From NCBI GenBank assembly GCA_049718665.1, contig JBNARO010000003.1, positions 1 to 64,000 on the forward strand: DNA of 64,000 bases. The letters run 5' to 3'. The translations under genes were made by a program, and so were the position numbers. Shown here piece by piece: positions 52,579 through 61,660 of the stretch. The notes beneath the pieces are model-generated. The model had not been told where the DNA came from and did not search any database. It saw only the letters and a list, made by a program, of their open reading frames with translations. How positions within the stretch are numbered: the first letter of the stretch is position 1; every line of letters begins with the position of its first letter. The DNA is from NZ13-RE01 sp049718665 (GTDB lineage Bacteria; Dictyoglomota; Dictyoglomia; Dictyoglomales; Dictyoglomaceae).

Positions 52579-53955
52579 TTAAAACTGAATTGACCCAGAG
52601 AGAGAAGCAACGAGAGGTGGAGTATTCTGAATTGTCTCTATAATAGAACCTCGAGCTTGATATCCTAATCCCGCATCTACCCTTAAAATTAATAAATTTA
52701 TTCCTGCGCCAAAAGTGTAATATATTGGTTGGAAATTAGTATCAAATATTGCTCCACTTCTTACCACAAGGAAAAATAATGGTTGTTCTACTCCAAGTCT
52801 ATATAAGGTTGGCTGGAAATTTTTATCTAAATCGATATCAAAAGCAACTTTTGTATTCAAAGTAGGAACTTTTAACATAGCTCCCGCTTTTAGAGAAAGG
52901 GGCGGTATTCCAAATTCTACTTCTATATCCTCGGGAGGAATAGAACCTGTTTCAGTATAGCTACCCTCAGGATAATCATTCTTTACTAAGTTGCCACTAT
53001 TATCATAGACAAAATAGCCTATTTCATATTGCCAATTATACTCTCCACCTAACCACTGTGCATATACATTTTGAGCAGAAATTCCAAGGGCAAAGTTTTC
53101 AGAAAGTCTCAAATATGCTCCAAGATCTATAGCCCAGTTTCTTATATTCCATATGTTACTTCCATGCTCTATATAGTCATAAATATTATTAGTATTATCT
53201 TTAATAGGTTTATTCTCTACAGAAGAATATTCAAGTCCTGCAACATTTACTAATGCATTTACATATTCATGTGAATTTACAAAGACATTTAATCTTAAAT
53301 TTGCTCCTAAATTAAGCTTAAAATTATCTATATCAATTATTGGAAGTCCTAAAGTTAATGCACCATTAAGATCAAATGGTATATATGCCCAAACTCTTAC
53401 ATCTGCTATAGTATCAGTAGTATNNNNNNNNNNNNNNNNNNNNNNNNNNNNNNNNNNNNNNNNNNNNNNNNNNNNNNNNNNNNNNNNNNNNNNNNNNNNN
53501 NNNNNNNNNNNNNNNNNNNNNNNATTTGTATATTTATAATAATCAAACGCGGGATATGCATCTCCCCAAACTGTTAATCCCAATCTTCCAATTCCCAAAT
53601 TTGCATATCCAGTCAAAAATCCTTCTGCATATAAACTATCATTAGGTGGTTCTTGTTGTCCCATCATATCTATATATTCCATAATCTTGCTAAAGCTCTC
53701 CCAATTTTTGGGATCTACTGGCCAAAATCCAAAACCTGCCTTTAAAGAAAAGTTATTATATTCTCCCATCAAAGCGGGATTAAACATTGCGGATGTAGGT
53801 GAATCTCCTAAAGCGGTCATCGCACCCGCCATACCAAGGGCTCTCGGATCCTTTGCAAGAGGAAAGAATGGATCAGGAGCAATTTCAACTGCCAAAGTAT
53901 AAACAGGAATCAAAAGGAAAAGGATAGTTAAAAGAATTAGAAATTTATTTTTCAT
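52579..53955 (-). CDS. Putative outer-membrane beta-barrel protein, interrupted by an assembly gap
   Basis: Exported protein of about 458 codons as assembled. It has a signal peptide of about 20 residues, then DPFFPLAKDPRALGMAGAMTALGDSPTSAMFNPALMG (the start of a PorV/UPF0164-like barrel). Many alternating strands follow, and it ends in Phe (SLSGSIQF), the last-strand signal of outer-membrane proteins. 100 Ns lie inside at about residues 144-177, so the true length and sequence there are unknown. The frame is the same on both sides if the gap is taken as 100 bases. SD GAGGAGGAG precedes the ATG. Transport or structural role unknown. Confidence 0.75.
   Translation of the reverse strand: MKNKFLILLTILFLLIPVYTLAVEIAPDPFFPLAKDPRALGMAGAMTALGDSPTSAMFNPALMGEYNNFSLKAGFGFWPVDPKNWESFSKIMEYIDMMGQQEPPNDSLYAEGFLTGYANLGIGRLGLTVWGDAYPAFDYYKYTNXXXXXXXXXXXXXXXXXXXXXXXXXXXXXXXXXXTTDTIADVRVWAYIPFDLNGALTLGLPIIDIDNFKLNLGANLRLNVFVNSHEYVNALVNVAGLEYSSVENKPIKDNTNNIYDYIEHGSNIWNIRNWAIDLGAYLRLSENFALGISAQNVYAQWLGGEYNWQYEIGYFVYDNSGNLVKNDYPEGSYTETGSIPPEDIEVEFGIPPLSLKAGAMLKVPTLNTKVAFDIDLDKNFQPTLYRLGVEQPLFFLVVRSGAIFDTNFQPIYYTFGAGINLLILRVDAGLGYQARGSIIETIQNTPPLVASLSGSIQF
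53424..53523. other. Assembly gap (100 N)
   Basis: Exactly 100 unknown bases inside the leftward outer-membrane protein gene, the conventional length for a gap of unknown size. Low-complexity or repeated strand-turn sequence in the gene may have stopped assembly. Confidence 0.99.
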
Positions 53956-54037
53956 TTTTTCTCCTCCTCAATAAGAATTTTTTCTATTCCATTTTATCAT
54001 TTTCAATTACAAAATACCATCTTAGAAAGACTTTGTC

Positions 54038-54053
54038 TGTGATTTTCATCACA
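54038..54053. promoter_or_regulatory. CRP/FNR-type dyad upstream of hsp20
   Basis: TGTGATTTTCATCACA, matching the CRP consensus TGTGA-N6-TCACA in both half-sites. Its centre is about 60 bases before the predicted hsp20 transcription start, near the class I activator position (-61.5). It lies between divergent genes, so the outer-membrane gene could also be its target. No CRP gene is in the window. Confidence 0.55.
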
Positions 54054-54068
54054 TCCTTTTTATGATTT

Positions 54069-54098
54069 TAGACACATGATAGTAATAAATGGTATAAT
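54069..54098 (+). promoter_or_regulatory. hsp20-lon promoter
   Basis: Plus strand: -35 TAGACA (54069-54074, 5/6), 18-base spacer, perfect -10 TATAAT (54093-54098). No CIRCE element was seen. Confidence 0.65.
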
Positions 54099-54137
54099 CA
54101 AATAAAAGATACTCTCTAAAAATAAATGGAGGCAGAA

Positions 54138-54539
54138 ATGAAGAGGAATGAAATTTTTTTAAAAGAAAACGAGTACTTTAGAAGTCAAATATATAGATTA
54201 GTGGATTGCTTCTACAGGCAAGGAAGTCGAGTACCTTTTCAGTGGGGCGCTTGGATTCCAGCAGTAGATGTTTATGAGACTGAGGATAAAATAGTGGTAT
54301 TAGTAGATATTGCTGGAGTGAGTAAAGAAAATATAGATTTAACTTTTCAGGAGAATAAACTTCTTATTAGAGGGACAAGACCTGTGAGATCTTATTCTAA
54401 TCCTGAAATTTATTACCAAATGGAGATCAATTTTGGACCTTTTGAAAGGATAATTCAACTTCCTTGTCCTGTAGATGCTGAAAGAGCTGAAGCAGTTTAT
54501 AAAGAAGGATTCTTAGAAATTGTGCTTCCTAAAAAGTAG
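54138..54539 (+). CDS. Small heat-shock protein (Hsp20 family)
   Basis: Holdase chaperone with an alpha-crystallin domain. The 133-residue protein has WIPAVDVYETEDKIVVLVDIAG, LLIRGTRPV and the C-terminal YKEGFLEIVLPKK. It ends soon after that domain, with little C-terminal extension. An ATG at 54126 is in frame, but GGAGG lies five bases before 54138, which is chosen. It is followed by lon after a gap of about 20 bases, so refolding and degradation are co-expressed. Confidence 0.93.
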   Translation: MKRNEIFLKENEYFRSQIYRLVDCFYRQGSRVPFQWGAWIPAVDVYETEDKIVVLVDIAGVSKENIDLTFQENKLLIRGTRPVRSYSNPEIYYQMEINFGPFERIIQLPCPVDAERAEAVYKEGFLEIVLPKK

Positions 54540-54559
54540 AGGAAAAGGAGGAAAGAGTA

Positions 54560-56950
54560 ATGGATGAACAAGAATTAAAGAATATTGAAAATATTCCAGA
54601 AATCTTGCCTATCCTTCCTTTGCGGGAAACAGTAGTTTATCCCCAAATGTTAATTCCCTTAGTAGTAGGTAGAGAGAAGAGTTTAAAACTTGTAGAAGAT
54701 GCCATCTCTGGAAACAAACTTATAGGTCTTTGCATGCAAAAAACGCCAGTAGAAGAACCAACTTTTGATGATATTCATAGGATAGGAACTGTAGGCGTTA
54801 TTGTAAGAATGCTAAGATTTCCTGATAATACTATAAGACTTTTTGTACAAGGGCTCCAAAGAATAAGAATAGATGAATTTGTCCAAAGTGAACCATATTT
54901 TAAAGCAAAGGTCTCTGTAATAAGCGAGAGTTATGAAAGAACCATAGAAATTGAAGGGGCAATGAGAAATCTTATCTCTTTATTCCAGAAGATGGCAAGT
55001 TTGATTCCTCAATTTCCTGAAGAACTTCTGATCAATGCAATGAATATTCAAGACCCAGGAAGGTTAGCAGATTTTATAGCCTTTAATATAAATATAAATG
55101 TAAATGAGAAACAGGAAATTTTAGAGACCATAGATATCAAAGAAAGATTACAAAAATTGACCTATTATCTTACAAGGGAAATTGAAATTCTTGAAATAGC
55201 AAATAAGATTCAAAATGATGTAAAGAATGAAATTGAGAAAAGCCAAAGGGAATACTTCTTAAGACAACAGATGAAAGCAATACAGAAAGAATTAGGAGAA
55301 ATTGATCCTCGAGAAATGGAGGTAAATGAGCTTCGTCAAAAATTACAAGAGGCAAAATTACCTCCAGAAGCCATGAAAGAGGCAGAGAGAGAATTAGAAA
55401 GATTGGCTCAGATGCCTCCCGCATCTGCAGAATATACTGTAACAAGAACATATTTAGACTGGATGATATCTTTACCTTGGGATAAAAGTACTGTTGATAA
55501 TTTAGATATTCAAAAGGCAGCTCAGGTCTTAGATGAAGACCATTATGATTTAGAGAAAATAAAGGAAAGAATATTAGAATACTTGGCAGTAAGAAAATTG
55601 AAGGAAGACATGAAAGGACCCATCCTTTGTTTTGTTGGACCACCTGGTGTAGGAAAAACATCCCTTGGAAAGTCCATAGCCAGAGCCTTAGGAAGAAAAT
55701 TTGTAAGGATTTCCTTGGGTGGTATTAGAGATGAAGCAGAAATTAGAGGTCATAGAAGGACGTATGTAGGTGCATTACCAGGAAGAATAATTCAAGGAAT
55801 GAGAAAAGCAGAATCTAATAATCCTGTATTTATGCTTGATGAGATTGATAAGATAGGGACAGATTTTAGAGGGGATCCTGCTGCAGCTTTATTAGAAGTT
55901 TTGGATCCTGAACAAAACAATAATTTTGTAGATAACTATCTTGGAGTCCCTTTTGACCTTTCTAAGGTTATGTTTATCGCAACCGCTAATGTTTTATATA
56001 CAATACCTCCCGCTCTTTTAGATAGAATGGAAATATTAGAACTTCCGGGGTATACTGAATTGGAAAAAATAGGAATTGCCAAAGGATATTTAATCCCACG
56101 ACAATTAAAAGAACATGGTTTAGATCAAGACAAATTAGAAATTGAAGAAACTGCTATAAAGAAGATAATTAGAGAATATACCAGAGAAGCGGGTGTGAGA
56201 AATTTAGAAAGAGAAATAGCAACTATATGTAGAAAGGTAGCAAAAGGATATGCAGAGGGAAGCATAAACGAAAACGAAAAGGTAATAGTAAATGAAGAAA
56301 ATATACAAAAATATTTAGGTCCATCAAGATATACCTATGGATTAAAAGGAGAGAAAGATGAGGTAGGAGTAGCTACAGGCTTGGCTTGGACCGAGGCAGG
56401 AGGAGATGTTCTCTTTGTAGAAGTTTTAGTAGTGGAAGGGAAAGGAAACTTGATATTAACAGGAAAATTAGGAGAAGTAATGCAAGAATCTGCAAAAACT
56501 GCCTTATCCTATGTAAGGTCTAAAGCGAAGGATTTGAATATAAACTATGAAATATTTGAAAAATCTGATGTTCACATTCATTTACCTTCAGGTGCGATTC
56601 CTAAGGATGGACCTTCCGCTGGAATAACCATAGCCACAGCACTTGCGTCAGCTTTTACAGGAAGACCTGTGAAAAAAGATATTGGAATGACTGGAGAAAT
56701 AACATTAAGAGGAAAAGTCTTACCTGTAGGTGGAATAAGGGAGAAAGTTTTGGCAGCTCACAGAGCAGGACTTACATCAGTAATTATGCCTAAGGAAAAT
56801 GAAAAGGATTTGGAAGAGATTCCAGAACAAGTGAAGAGAGAACTTAAATTCTATTTTGTAGAGCATGCTGATGAAGTCCTCCAATTAGCTTTATTGGAGG
56901 TGAAAAAGAGTGATCTCCAAAGAAAATTTGAAGAGGTTAGGGAATCTTAA
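54560..56950 (+). CDS. lon: ATP-dependent protease Lon
   Basis: Hexameric AAA+ serine protease for misfolded and regulatory proteins. The 796-residue protein has an N-terminal substrate domain (LPLRETVVYPQMLIPL), a coiled stretch, AAA+ Walker A GPPGVGKTS near 360 and Walker B VFMLDEIDKIG. The catalytic Ser is in PKDGPSAGITIATA near 680, with the catalytic Lys in the GIREKVLAAHRAG segment. SD AAAAGGAGG precedes the ATG. It is the second gene of the hsp20 operon. Confidence 0.98.
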   Translation: MDEQELKNIENIPEILPILPLRETVVYPQMLIPLVVGREKSLKLVEDAISGNKLIGLCMQKTPVEEPTFDDIHRIGTVGVIVRMLRFPDNTIRLFVQGLQRIRIDEFVQSEPYFKAKVSVISESYERTIEIEGAMRNLISLFQKMASLIPQFPEELLINAMNIQDPGRLADFIAFNININVNEKQEILETIDIKERLQKLTYYLTREIEILEIANKIQNDVKNEIEKSQREYFLRQQMKAIQKELGEIDPREMEVNELRQKLQEAKLPPEAMKEAERELERLAQMPPASAEYTVTRTYLDWMISLPWDKSTVDNLDIQKAAQVLDEDHYDLEKIKERILEYLAVRKLKEDMKGPILCFVGPPGVGKTSLGKSIARALGRKFVRISLGGIRDEAEIRGHRRTYVGALPGRIIQGMRKAESNNPVFMLDEIDKIGTDFRGDPAAALLEVLDPEQNNNFVDNYLGVPFDLSKVMFIATANVLYTIPPALLDRMEILELPGYTELEKIGIAKGYLIPRQLKEHGLDQDKLEIEETAIKKIIREYTREAGVRNLEREIATICRKVAKGYAEGSINENEKVIVNEENIQKYLGPSRYTYGLKGEKDEVGVATGLAWTEAGGDVLFVEVLVVEGKGNLILTGKLGEVMQESAKTALSYVRSKAKDLNINYEIFEKSDVHIHLPSGAIPKDGPSAGITIATALASAFTGRPVKKDIGMTGEITLRGKVLPVGGIREKVLAAHRAGLTSVIMPKENEKDLEEIPEQVKRELKFYFVEHADEVLQLALLEVKKSDLQRKFEEVRES

Positions 56951-58016
56951 TTTTGCCCCTTTTCTCATAACTTCTTTATATCTTAACATCTCTCCATTAG
57001 AGTATCCGAAGGGGGAATATAGGCTTATTTGGAAAAATTTTCAAAAAGAAATACTTAATTTCCCTACTGAAAACAGAGAAATAAAGAAATCTCTTTTGGA
57101 TGATGTAGAAAAGATTTCAAATTTTGTTGATCAAGAAATTAATACTACTTCTGTAAATACCTTCGTTATTTTTAGTTGTAGTGCTAAGGATTGGTTTGAA
57201 GTTTATTCTCTTTATCCATCTCTAAAGTCTAAATTAGTTATAGATAAAGACCCATATATAAAGCCTATGCTTCGTTTATTAGCATCAGAAGTTCCATATC
57301 TTGTAATATTAGTAAGTAAAGATAATGCAAGAATTTTTACTTATTATTTAGGAGAATTAAAAGAGGAAGGAGAAGTAAGTAGTGAAATTCCAAAGAAACA
57401 CAAACAGGGAGGATGGTCTGCATCAACTTGGCAAAGATGGCATGAAACTCATGTTATATGGCATTTAAAAGATGTTATAGAACATATACAGAAAATTGTT
57501 GATGATAAAAAAATCATTTTAGAGGGAACAGCTTCCACTATAGCTGAATTTAAGGACTTATTACCCAAATCCCTTCAAGAGAAAGTGATAGGAGATTTTG
57601 GAATTGAATTTGACTCCCCTATAAAGGAAATTTTAGAAAAAACTGAGGAATTTATAGAAAATTATGAAAAAAAAGAGGTAGAAGATTTAGTGGAAAAAAT
57701 TTTTGTAAATACAAAAAAGGGAAAAGACTCTACTTTTGGATTAGAAGAGATCGCTTATGCTCTTTATGAAAATAGAATTCAAACTTTACTGGTAACAGAG
57801 AATTTTGAAAAAGAGGGATTTCAATGCTCTAAATGCTTCTTTATAAGTCCTTACCTTCAGAAATGTCCTTTCTGTAATATAAATATGGAAAAGAGGAAAG
57901 ATATAGTAGATGAAATTATAGAAGATGCTATAAACAAAGATGCACAATTAATATTTATTAGAGATAAAAGTTTGGGAGAAAAAATTGAGAACATTGGGGC
58001 ACTGCTAAGATTCTAA
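56910..58016 (+). CDS. Bacterial release-factor-like (VLRF1/baeRF family) protein
   Basis: A 368-residue protein of the bacterial eRF1-domain (baeRF/VLRF1) families. The nucleophile-like loop GGWSASTWQRWHE near 165-178 replaces the eRF1 GGQ region, and a C-terminal zinc ribbon (CSKCFF...CPFC) lies near 308-325. VLRF1-type factors are implicated in rescuing nascent chains on stalled ribosomes; here it is co-transcribed with lon. The start is GTG, overlapping lon by 41 bases with SD TTGGAGG. Confidence 0.75.
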   Translation: MISKENLKRLGNLNFAPFLITSLYLNISPLEYPKGEYRLIWKNFQKEILNFPTENREIKKSLLDDVEKISNFVDQEINTTSVNTFVIFSCSAKDWFEVYSLYPSLKSKLVIDKDPYIKPMLRLLASEVPYLVILVSKDNARIFTYYLGELKEEGEVSSEIPKKHKQGGWSASTWQRWHETHVIWHLKDVIEHIQKIVDDKKIILEGTASTIAEFKDLLPKSLQEKVIGDFGIEFDSPIKEILEKTEEFIENYEKKEVEDLVEKIFVNTKKGKDSTFGLEEIAYALYENRIQTLLVTENFEKEGFQCSKCFFISPYLQKCPFCNINMEKRKDIVDEIIEDAINKDAQLIFIRDKSLGEKIENIGALLRF

Positions 58017-58023
58017 AAAAATA

Positions 58024-58048
58024 AGGGGGCTTCTTGCCCCCTATTTTT
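58024..58048. terminator. Bidirectional terminator
   Basis: Stem AGGGGGC / GCCCCCT with a five-base loop. It is followed by ATTTTTAT rightward and TATTTTTTTAG leftward, so it ends both the release-factor-like gene and GAPDH. Confidence 0.85.
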
Positions 58049-59060
58049 ATAATCTTTCAGCAATATAATTAGTTAAATCTGCTAATCTACAAGAATATCC
58101 CCACTCATTATCATACCAAGCAAATACTTTCACAAGATTTTTTCCAATAACAATAGTAGAGGGAAGATCTACTACTGTAGAATAAGTTGTCCCTTTAAAG
58201 TCGCAGGATACTAACTCTTCCTCAGTTACTCCCAAAATTCCTTTCATTCTTCTTTCTGCTGCCTCTTTGAAGGCATTGTTTACTTCCTCAACAGTAACTT
58301 CCTTTTCAAGAACGCATACAAGATCTGTAACAGAAACAGTAGGAGTAGGAACTCTTAATGCAACACCATGCATCTTCCCATCAAGTTCTGGGATAACTTT
58401 TCCAATTGCTTTCGCAGCACCTGTAGAGGTAGGGATGATATTTAATGCTGCAGCTCTTGCTCTTCTCAGATCTTTATGGGGTAGATCAAGAATTCTTTGA
58501 TCATTAGTATAGGAATGAACAGTAGTCATAAGTCCCTTTTCAATACCAAAATTATCAAGGAGTACTTTTGCTACAGGAGCTAAGCTATTTGTAGTACAAG
58601 AAGCATTAGAAATAATATGATGCTTCTCAGGATCATATTTCTCCTCATTTACTCCAAGGACAATAGTAATATCTTCTCCTTTTGCAGGCGCGGAAATAAT
58701 TACTTTCTTTGCTCCTCCAGAAGTAATATGGACCTTTGCTTTATCAGCATCAGTAAAAAGTCCTGTGGATTCTATTACTATTTCTATTCCTAAGTCCTTC
58801 CAAGGAAGCTTTGCAGGATCCTTTTCCGCAAATACTTTTATTTCCCTCCCATCAATGATTATAGAATTATCAGTATATTTTACTTCACCTTTATATACAC
58901 CGTAATTAGAATCATACTTAAAAAGATGAGCTAAGGTTTTGGTGTCAGTTATATCGTTTACTGCTACTACTTCAATTTTATCAGAATAAAAATCAAATAA
59001 AGCTTTCAAGACCTGGCGTCCAATTCTTCCAAACCCATTGATACCTACCTTTACTGCCAT
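58047..59060 (-). CDS. gap: Glyceraldehyde-3-phosphate dehydrogenase
   Basis: NAD-dependent glycolytic enzyme that makes 1,3-bisphosphoglycerate. The 337-residue protein has INGFGRIGRQVL, the active Cys in NASCTTNSLAP near 151, HSYTNDQRILD and the C-terminal WYDNEWGYS. SD TAGGAGGTG precedes the ATG. It has its own promoter and is apart from pgk/tpiA (33-34 kb). Confidence 0.97.
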   Translation of the reverse strand: MAVKVGINGFGRIGRQVLKALFDFYSDKIEVVAVNDITDTKTLAHLFKYDSNYGVYKGEVKYTDNSIIIDGREIKVFAEKDPAKLPWKDLGIEIVIESTGLFTDADKAKVHITSGGAKKVIISAPAKGEDITIVLGVNEEKYDPEKHHIISNASCTTNSLAPVAKVLLDNFGIEKGLMTTVHSYTNDQRILDLPHKDLRRARAAALNIIPTSTGAAKAIGKVIPELDGKMHGVALRVPTPTVSVTDLVCVLEKEVTVEEVNNAFKEAAERRMKGILGVTEEELVSCDFKGTTYSTVVDLPSTIVIGKNLVKVFAWYDNEWGYSCRLADLTNYIAERL

Positions 59061-59100
59061 ATAGCACCTCCTAAATAATCTAAAATATTTTTCAAAATTA

Positions 59101-59109
59101 ATTATAGCA
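59101..59109 (-). promoter_or_regulatory. GAPDH promoter, extended -10
   Basis: Minus strand: TG-C-TATAAT, perfect -10 at 59101-59106 with the extended TG. A -35-like TTAACA is 21 bases upstream, too far, so the extended -10 probably carries recognition. It lies between the leuS stop and the gap start. Confidence 0.55.
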
Positions 59110-59146
59110 TAGCTCCTACTATAAAACTGTTAAAAAATCTTTAAAA

Positions 59147-61573
59147 TTAGACAGTTAAACTTAAAAGTTTTCCTGGTACAAATACTACTTTCTTTACTTC
59201 CTTATCCTTCAAATATTTCTTCACATTTTCCCTTTGTAAAGCAAGTTTTAAGGCTTCCTCCTGAGTTATATCCGCATTTACTTCTATCCTATCTCTCACC
59301 TTTCCATTTATCTGAATAACTAATGTTATAATCTCTTCTTTTATTAAGTCAGGATTATAAGAAGGCCATGGTTGCAAATGAATGCTATATTCATACCCTA
59401 ATTCTCCCCAAAGTTCTTCGGTAATATGGGGAACAAAAGGGGCTAAAAGTAAAAGTAGATTCCTTATACATTCTTTAAATAATTCTGTCTTACCATAATT
59501 CTTTTTATATTCTGTTAATGCATTTGAGAATTCCATAGTAGCAGCAACAGCAGTGTTAAACTTAAAAGCTTCTATATCTTCGGTAACTTTTTTAATAGTT
59601 TTATGAAGCATTCTTTCCAAATTTTTGTCCTCTTCAGGATTTATTTCTTTAACTTCACTTTCCTCTAATACTAATCTCCAAAGCCTATTTAAGAACCTAT
59701 AAGCACCTTCTACTCCTTCATCACTCCATTCCATATCTACCTCTGGGGGAGCAACAAATAAAATGAAGAGACGTGCAGTATCTGCACCATAATTTTCCAC
59801 CATATAATCCACGGAAACTATATTTCCCAAAGATTTTGACATGATCTGACCATCTTTATAAACCATTCCCTGCGTAAAAAGTTTTTTAAAAGGTTCTCTT
59901 ACAGGACTATATCCCGTATCATAAAGAACCTTTGTAATAAACCGGGAATAGAGAAGATGTAAAACCGCATGTTCTATCCCACCAGTATATTGATCTACAG
60001 GAAGCCAGTATTCTGCTTTTTCTCTCGAGAAGGGCTCTTTATCATTACGTGGATCAGTATATCTAAAGTAATACCACGAGGAGTCTACAAAAGTAGCAAG
60101 AGTATCTGTTTCTCTTCTTGCAGAACCTCCACACTTAGGACATTTTGTATTCACAAATTCAGAGACCTTTGCCAATGGGCTTTCTCCTGTTCCTGTAGGT
60201 TGGAAATCACTTAATTCTGGAAGCATCACAGGAAGATCCTCATAAGGAACAGGAACAATACCACATTGAGAACAATATATTATAGGGATAGGTGCTCCCC
60301 AATATCTTTGACGAGATATTAACCAATCTCTTAGTCTATATTGAACTTTTCTTTTTCCAATTCCCATTGTTTCAAATTTATCAGCTATCTTCTGCCAAAA
60401 TTCATTACTCTTCATTCCATTATATTCATAAGAATTAATCATAACACCTTCTCCTTCGTAGGGAAGGTCTGGCTCCTTCCCTTCTTTAGGGGTAATCACA
60501 ACCTTTATTGGGAGATTGAACTCTAAGGCAAACTCGTAATCTCTTGAGTCGTGTGCAGGAACTCCCATTATAGCTCCAGTTCCATATGTTGCAAGAACAT
60601 AATCTGCTATATATATGGGTACCAGCTCTCTTGTCAATGGATGATAGGCATAACTTCCTGTAAATACTCCTGTTTTCTTTTTTTCCAAAGTTCTTTCTAA
60701 TTCACTTTTGTTCTTTGCTTTTGTAATATAATCTCTTACTTTATCTAAATATTCGGGTTTTGTTATTTTTTCTGCTAAAGGATGTTCTGGTGCAAGAACA
60801 ATAAAAGTTACCCCAAAAATGGTATCAGGTCTTGTAGTAAAAACATAGATTTTGTCACCATAATCCTGTACTTCGAAATAAAATTCTAATCCCTCAGATC
60901 TTCCTATCCAATTTCTCTGCATCAATTTTACTTTTTCAGGCCAATATTCTAAGGTATCCAAATCTCTCAATAAATCTTCTGCATATTCTGTTATCTTGAA
61001 AAACCATTGTTCAAATTCTCTTTTCTCTACTTCTGACTTACATCTCCAACATTTCCCATCTATAACTTCTTCATTAGCAAGAACAGTCTTACAAGTAGGA
61101 CACCAATTAGCAGGGGCTTTTTTCCTATAAGCTAAACCTCTCTCATAAAGTTTCAAGAATATCCATTGAGTCCACTTATAATAATCTGGAGAACATGCAG
61201 TAACTTCTCTATCCCAGTCATAAACTACTCCCATTTTAAAAAGTTGTTCTTTCATTCTTGCAATATTTTTATAAGTCCATTCCTTAGGATGAATTCCATG
61301 CTTTATAGCTGCATTTTCTGCAGGTTGTCCAAATGCATCCCACCCCATAGGGTTTAATACGTTGTATCCTCTCATAGTATAATAACGAGCAATAACATCC
61401 CCAATAGTATAATTCCGCATATGTCCCATATGGAGATCTCCAGAAGGGTAAGGGAACATAACAAGAGAATAAAACTTTGGCTTGTCCTTTCTCTCAGTTA
61501 CATAATAAATCCTATCTTCTTCCCATTTTTTTTGCCATTTTGGTTCTATCTCTTGAGGATTATATTTTCTCAT
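59147..61573 (-). CDS. leuS: Leucyl-tRNA synthetase
   Basis: Class I synthetase charging tRNA-Leu. The 808-residue protein has the HMGH form of the HIGH motif at 48-51 (PSGDLHMGHMRN), an editing domain with the TTRPDTIFG block, a zinc-type CPTC...CWRC element, and the MSKS form of KMSKS (MSKSLGN). SD GAGGGAGAG precedes the ATG. No T-box is visible in the short leader. The tRNA-Leu gene at 49.5 kb is unlinked. Confidence 0.97.
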   Translation of the reverse strand: MRKYNPQEIEPKWQKKWEEDRIYYVTERKDKPKFYSLVMFPYPSGDLHMGHMRNYTIGDVIARYYTMRGYNVLNPMGWDAFGQPAENAAIKHGIHPKEWTYKNIARMKEQLFKMGVVYDWDREVTACSPDYYKWTQWIFLKLYERGLAYRKKAPANWCPTCKTVLANEEVIDGKCWRCKSEVEKREFEQWFFKITEYAEDLLRDLDTLEYWPEKVKLMQRNWIGRSEGLEFYFEVQDYGDKIYVFTTRPDTIFGVTFIVLAPEHPLAEKITKPEYLDKVRDYITKAKNKSELERTLEKKKTGVFTGSYAYHPLTRELVPIYIADYVLATYGTGAIMGVPAHDSRDYEFALEFNLPIKVVITPKEGKEPDLPYEGEGVMINSYEYNGMKSNEFWQKIADKFETMGIGKRKVQYRLRDWLISRQRYWGAPIPIIYCSQCGIVPVPYEDLPVMLPELSDFQPTGTGESPLAKVSEFVNTKCPKCGGSARRETDTLATFVDSSWYYFRYTDPRNDKEPFSREKAEYWLPVDQYTGGIEHAVLHLLYSRFITKVLYDTGYSPVREPFKKLFTQGMVYKDGQIMSKSLGNIVSVDYMVENYGADTARLFILFVAPPEVDMEWSDEGVEGAYRFLNRLWRLVLEESEVKEINPEEDKNLERMLHKTIKKVTEDIEAFKFNTAVAATMEFSNALTEYKKNYGKTELFKECIRNLLLLLAPFVPHITEELWGELGYEYSIHLQPWPSYNPDLIKEEIITLVIQINGKVRDRIEVNADITQEEALKLALQRENVKKYLKDKEVKKVVFVPGKLLSLTV

Positions 61574-61611
61574 TTCTCTCCCTCGCTTCTTATCTAAAAA
61601 TTTTACTGTGT

Positions 61612-61640
61612 ATTATATAAAAGGTAGAAAGAAAGGTAAA
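61612..61640 (-). promoter_or_regulatory. leuS promoter
   Basis: Minus strand: -35 TTTACC (61635-61640, 4/6), 17-base spacer, perfect -10 TATAAT (61612-61617). Confidence 0.55.
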
Positions 61641-61660
61641 GTATTAAAAATCCTTTCCTC

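Noticed and set aside
52579..53955. A frameshift in the outer-membrane protein gene
   Set aside because: The only interruption is the 100-N gap; the sequence on both sides reads in one frame, so no frameshift can be claimed.
54000..54125. A CIRCE element upstream of hsp20
   Set aside because: TTAGCACTC-N9-GAGTGCTAA is not present.
55170..55661. A 163-codon open frame on the minus strand inside lon
   Set aside because: Composition is the mirror of the Lon coding sequence and no motif is present; shadow frame.
61574..61660. A T-box riboswitch before leuS
   Set aside because: The leader is too short and has no T-box sequence or terminator hairpin.
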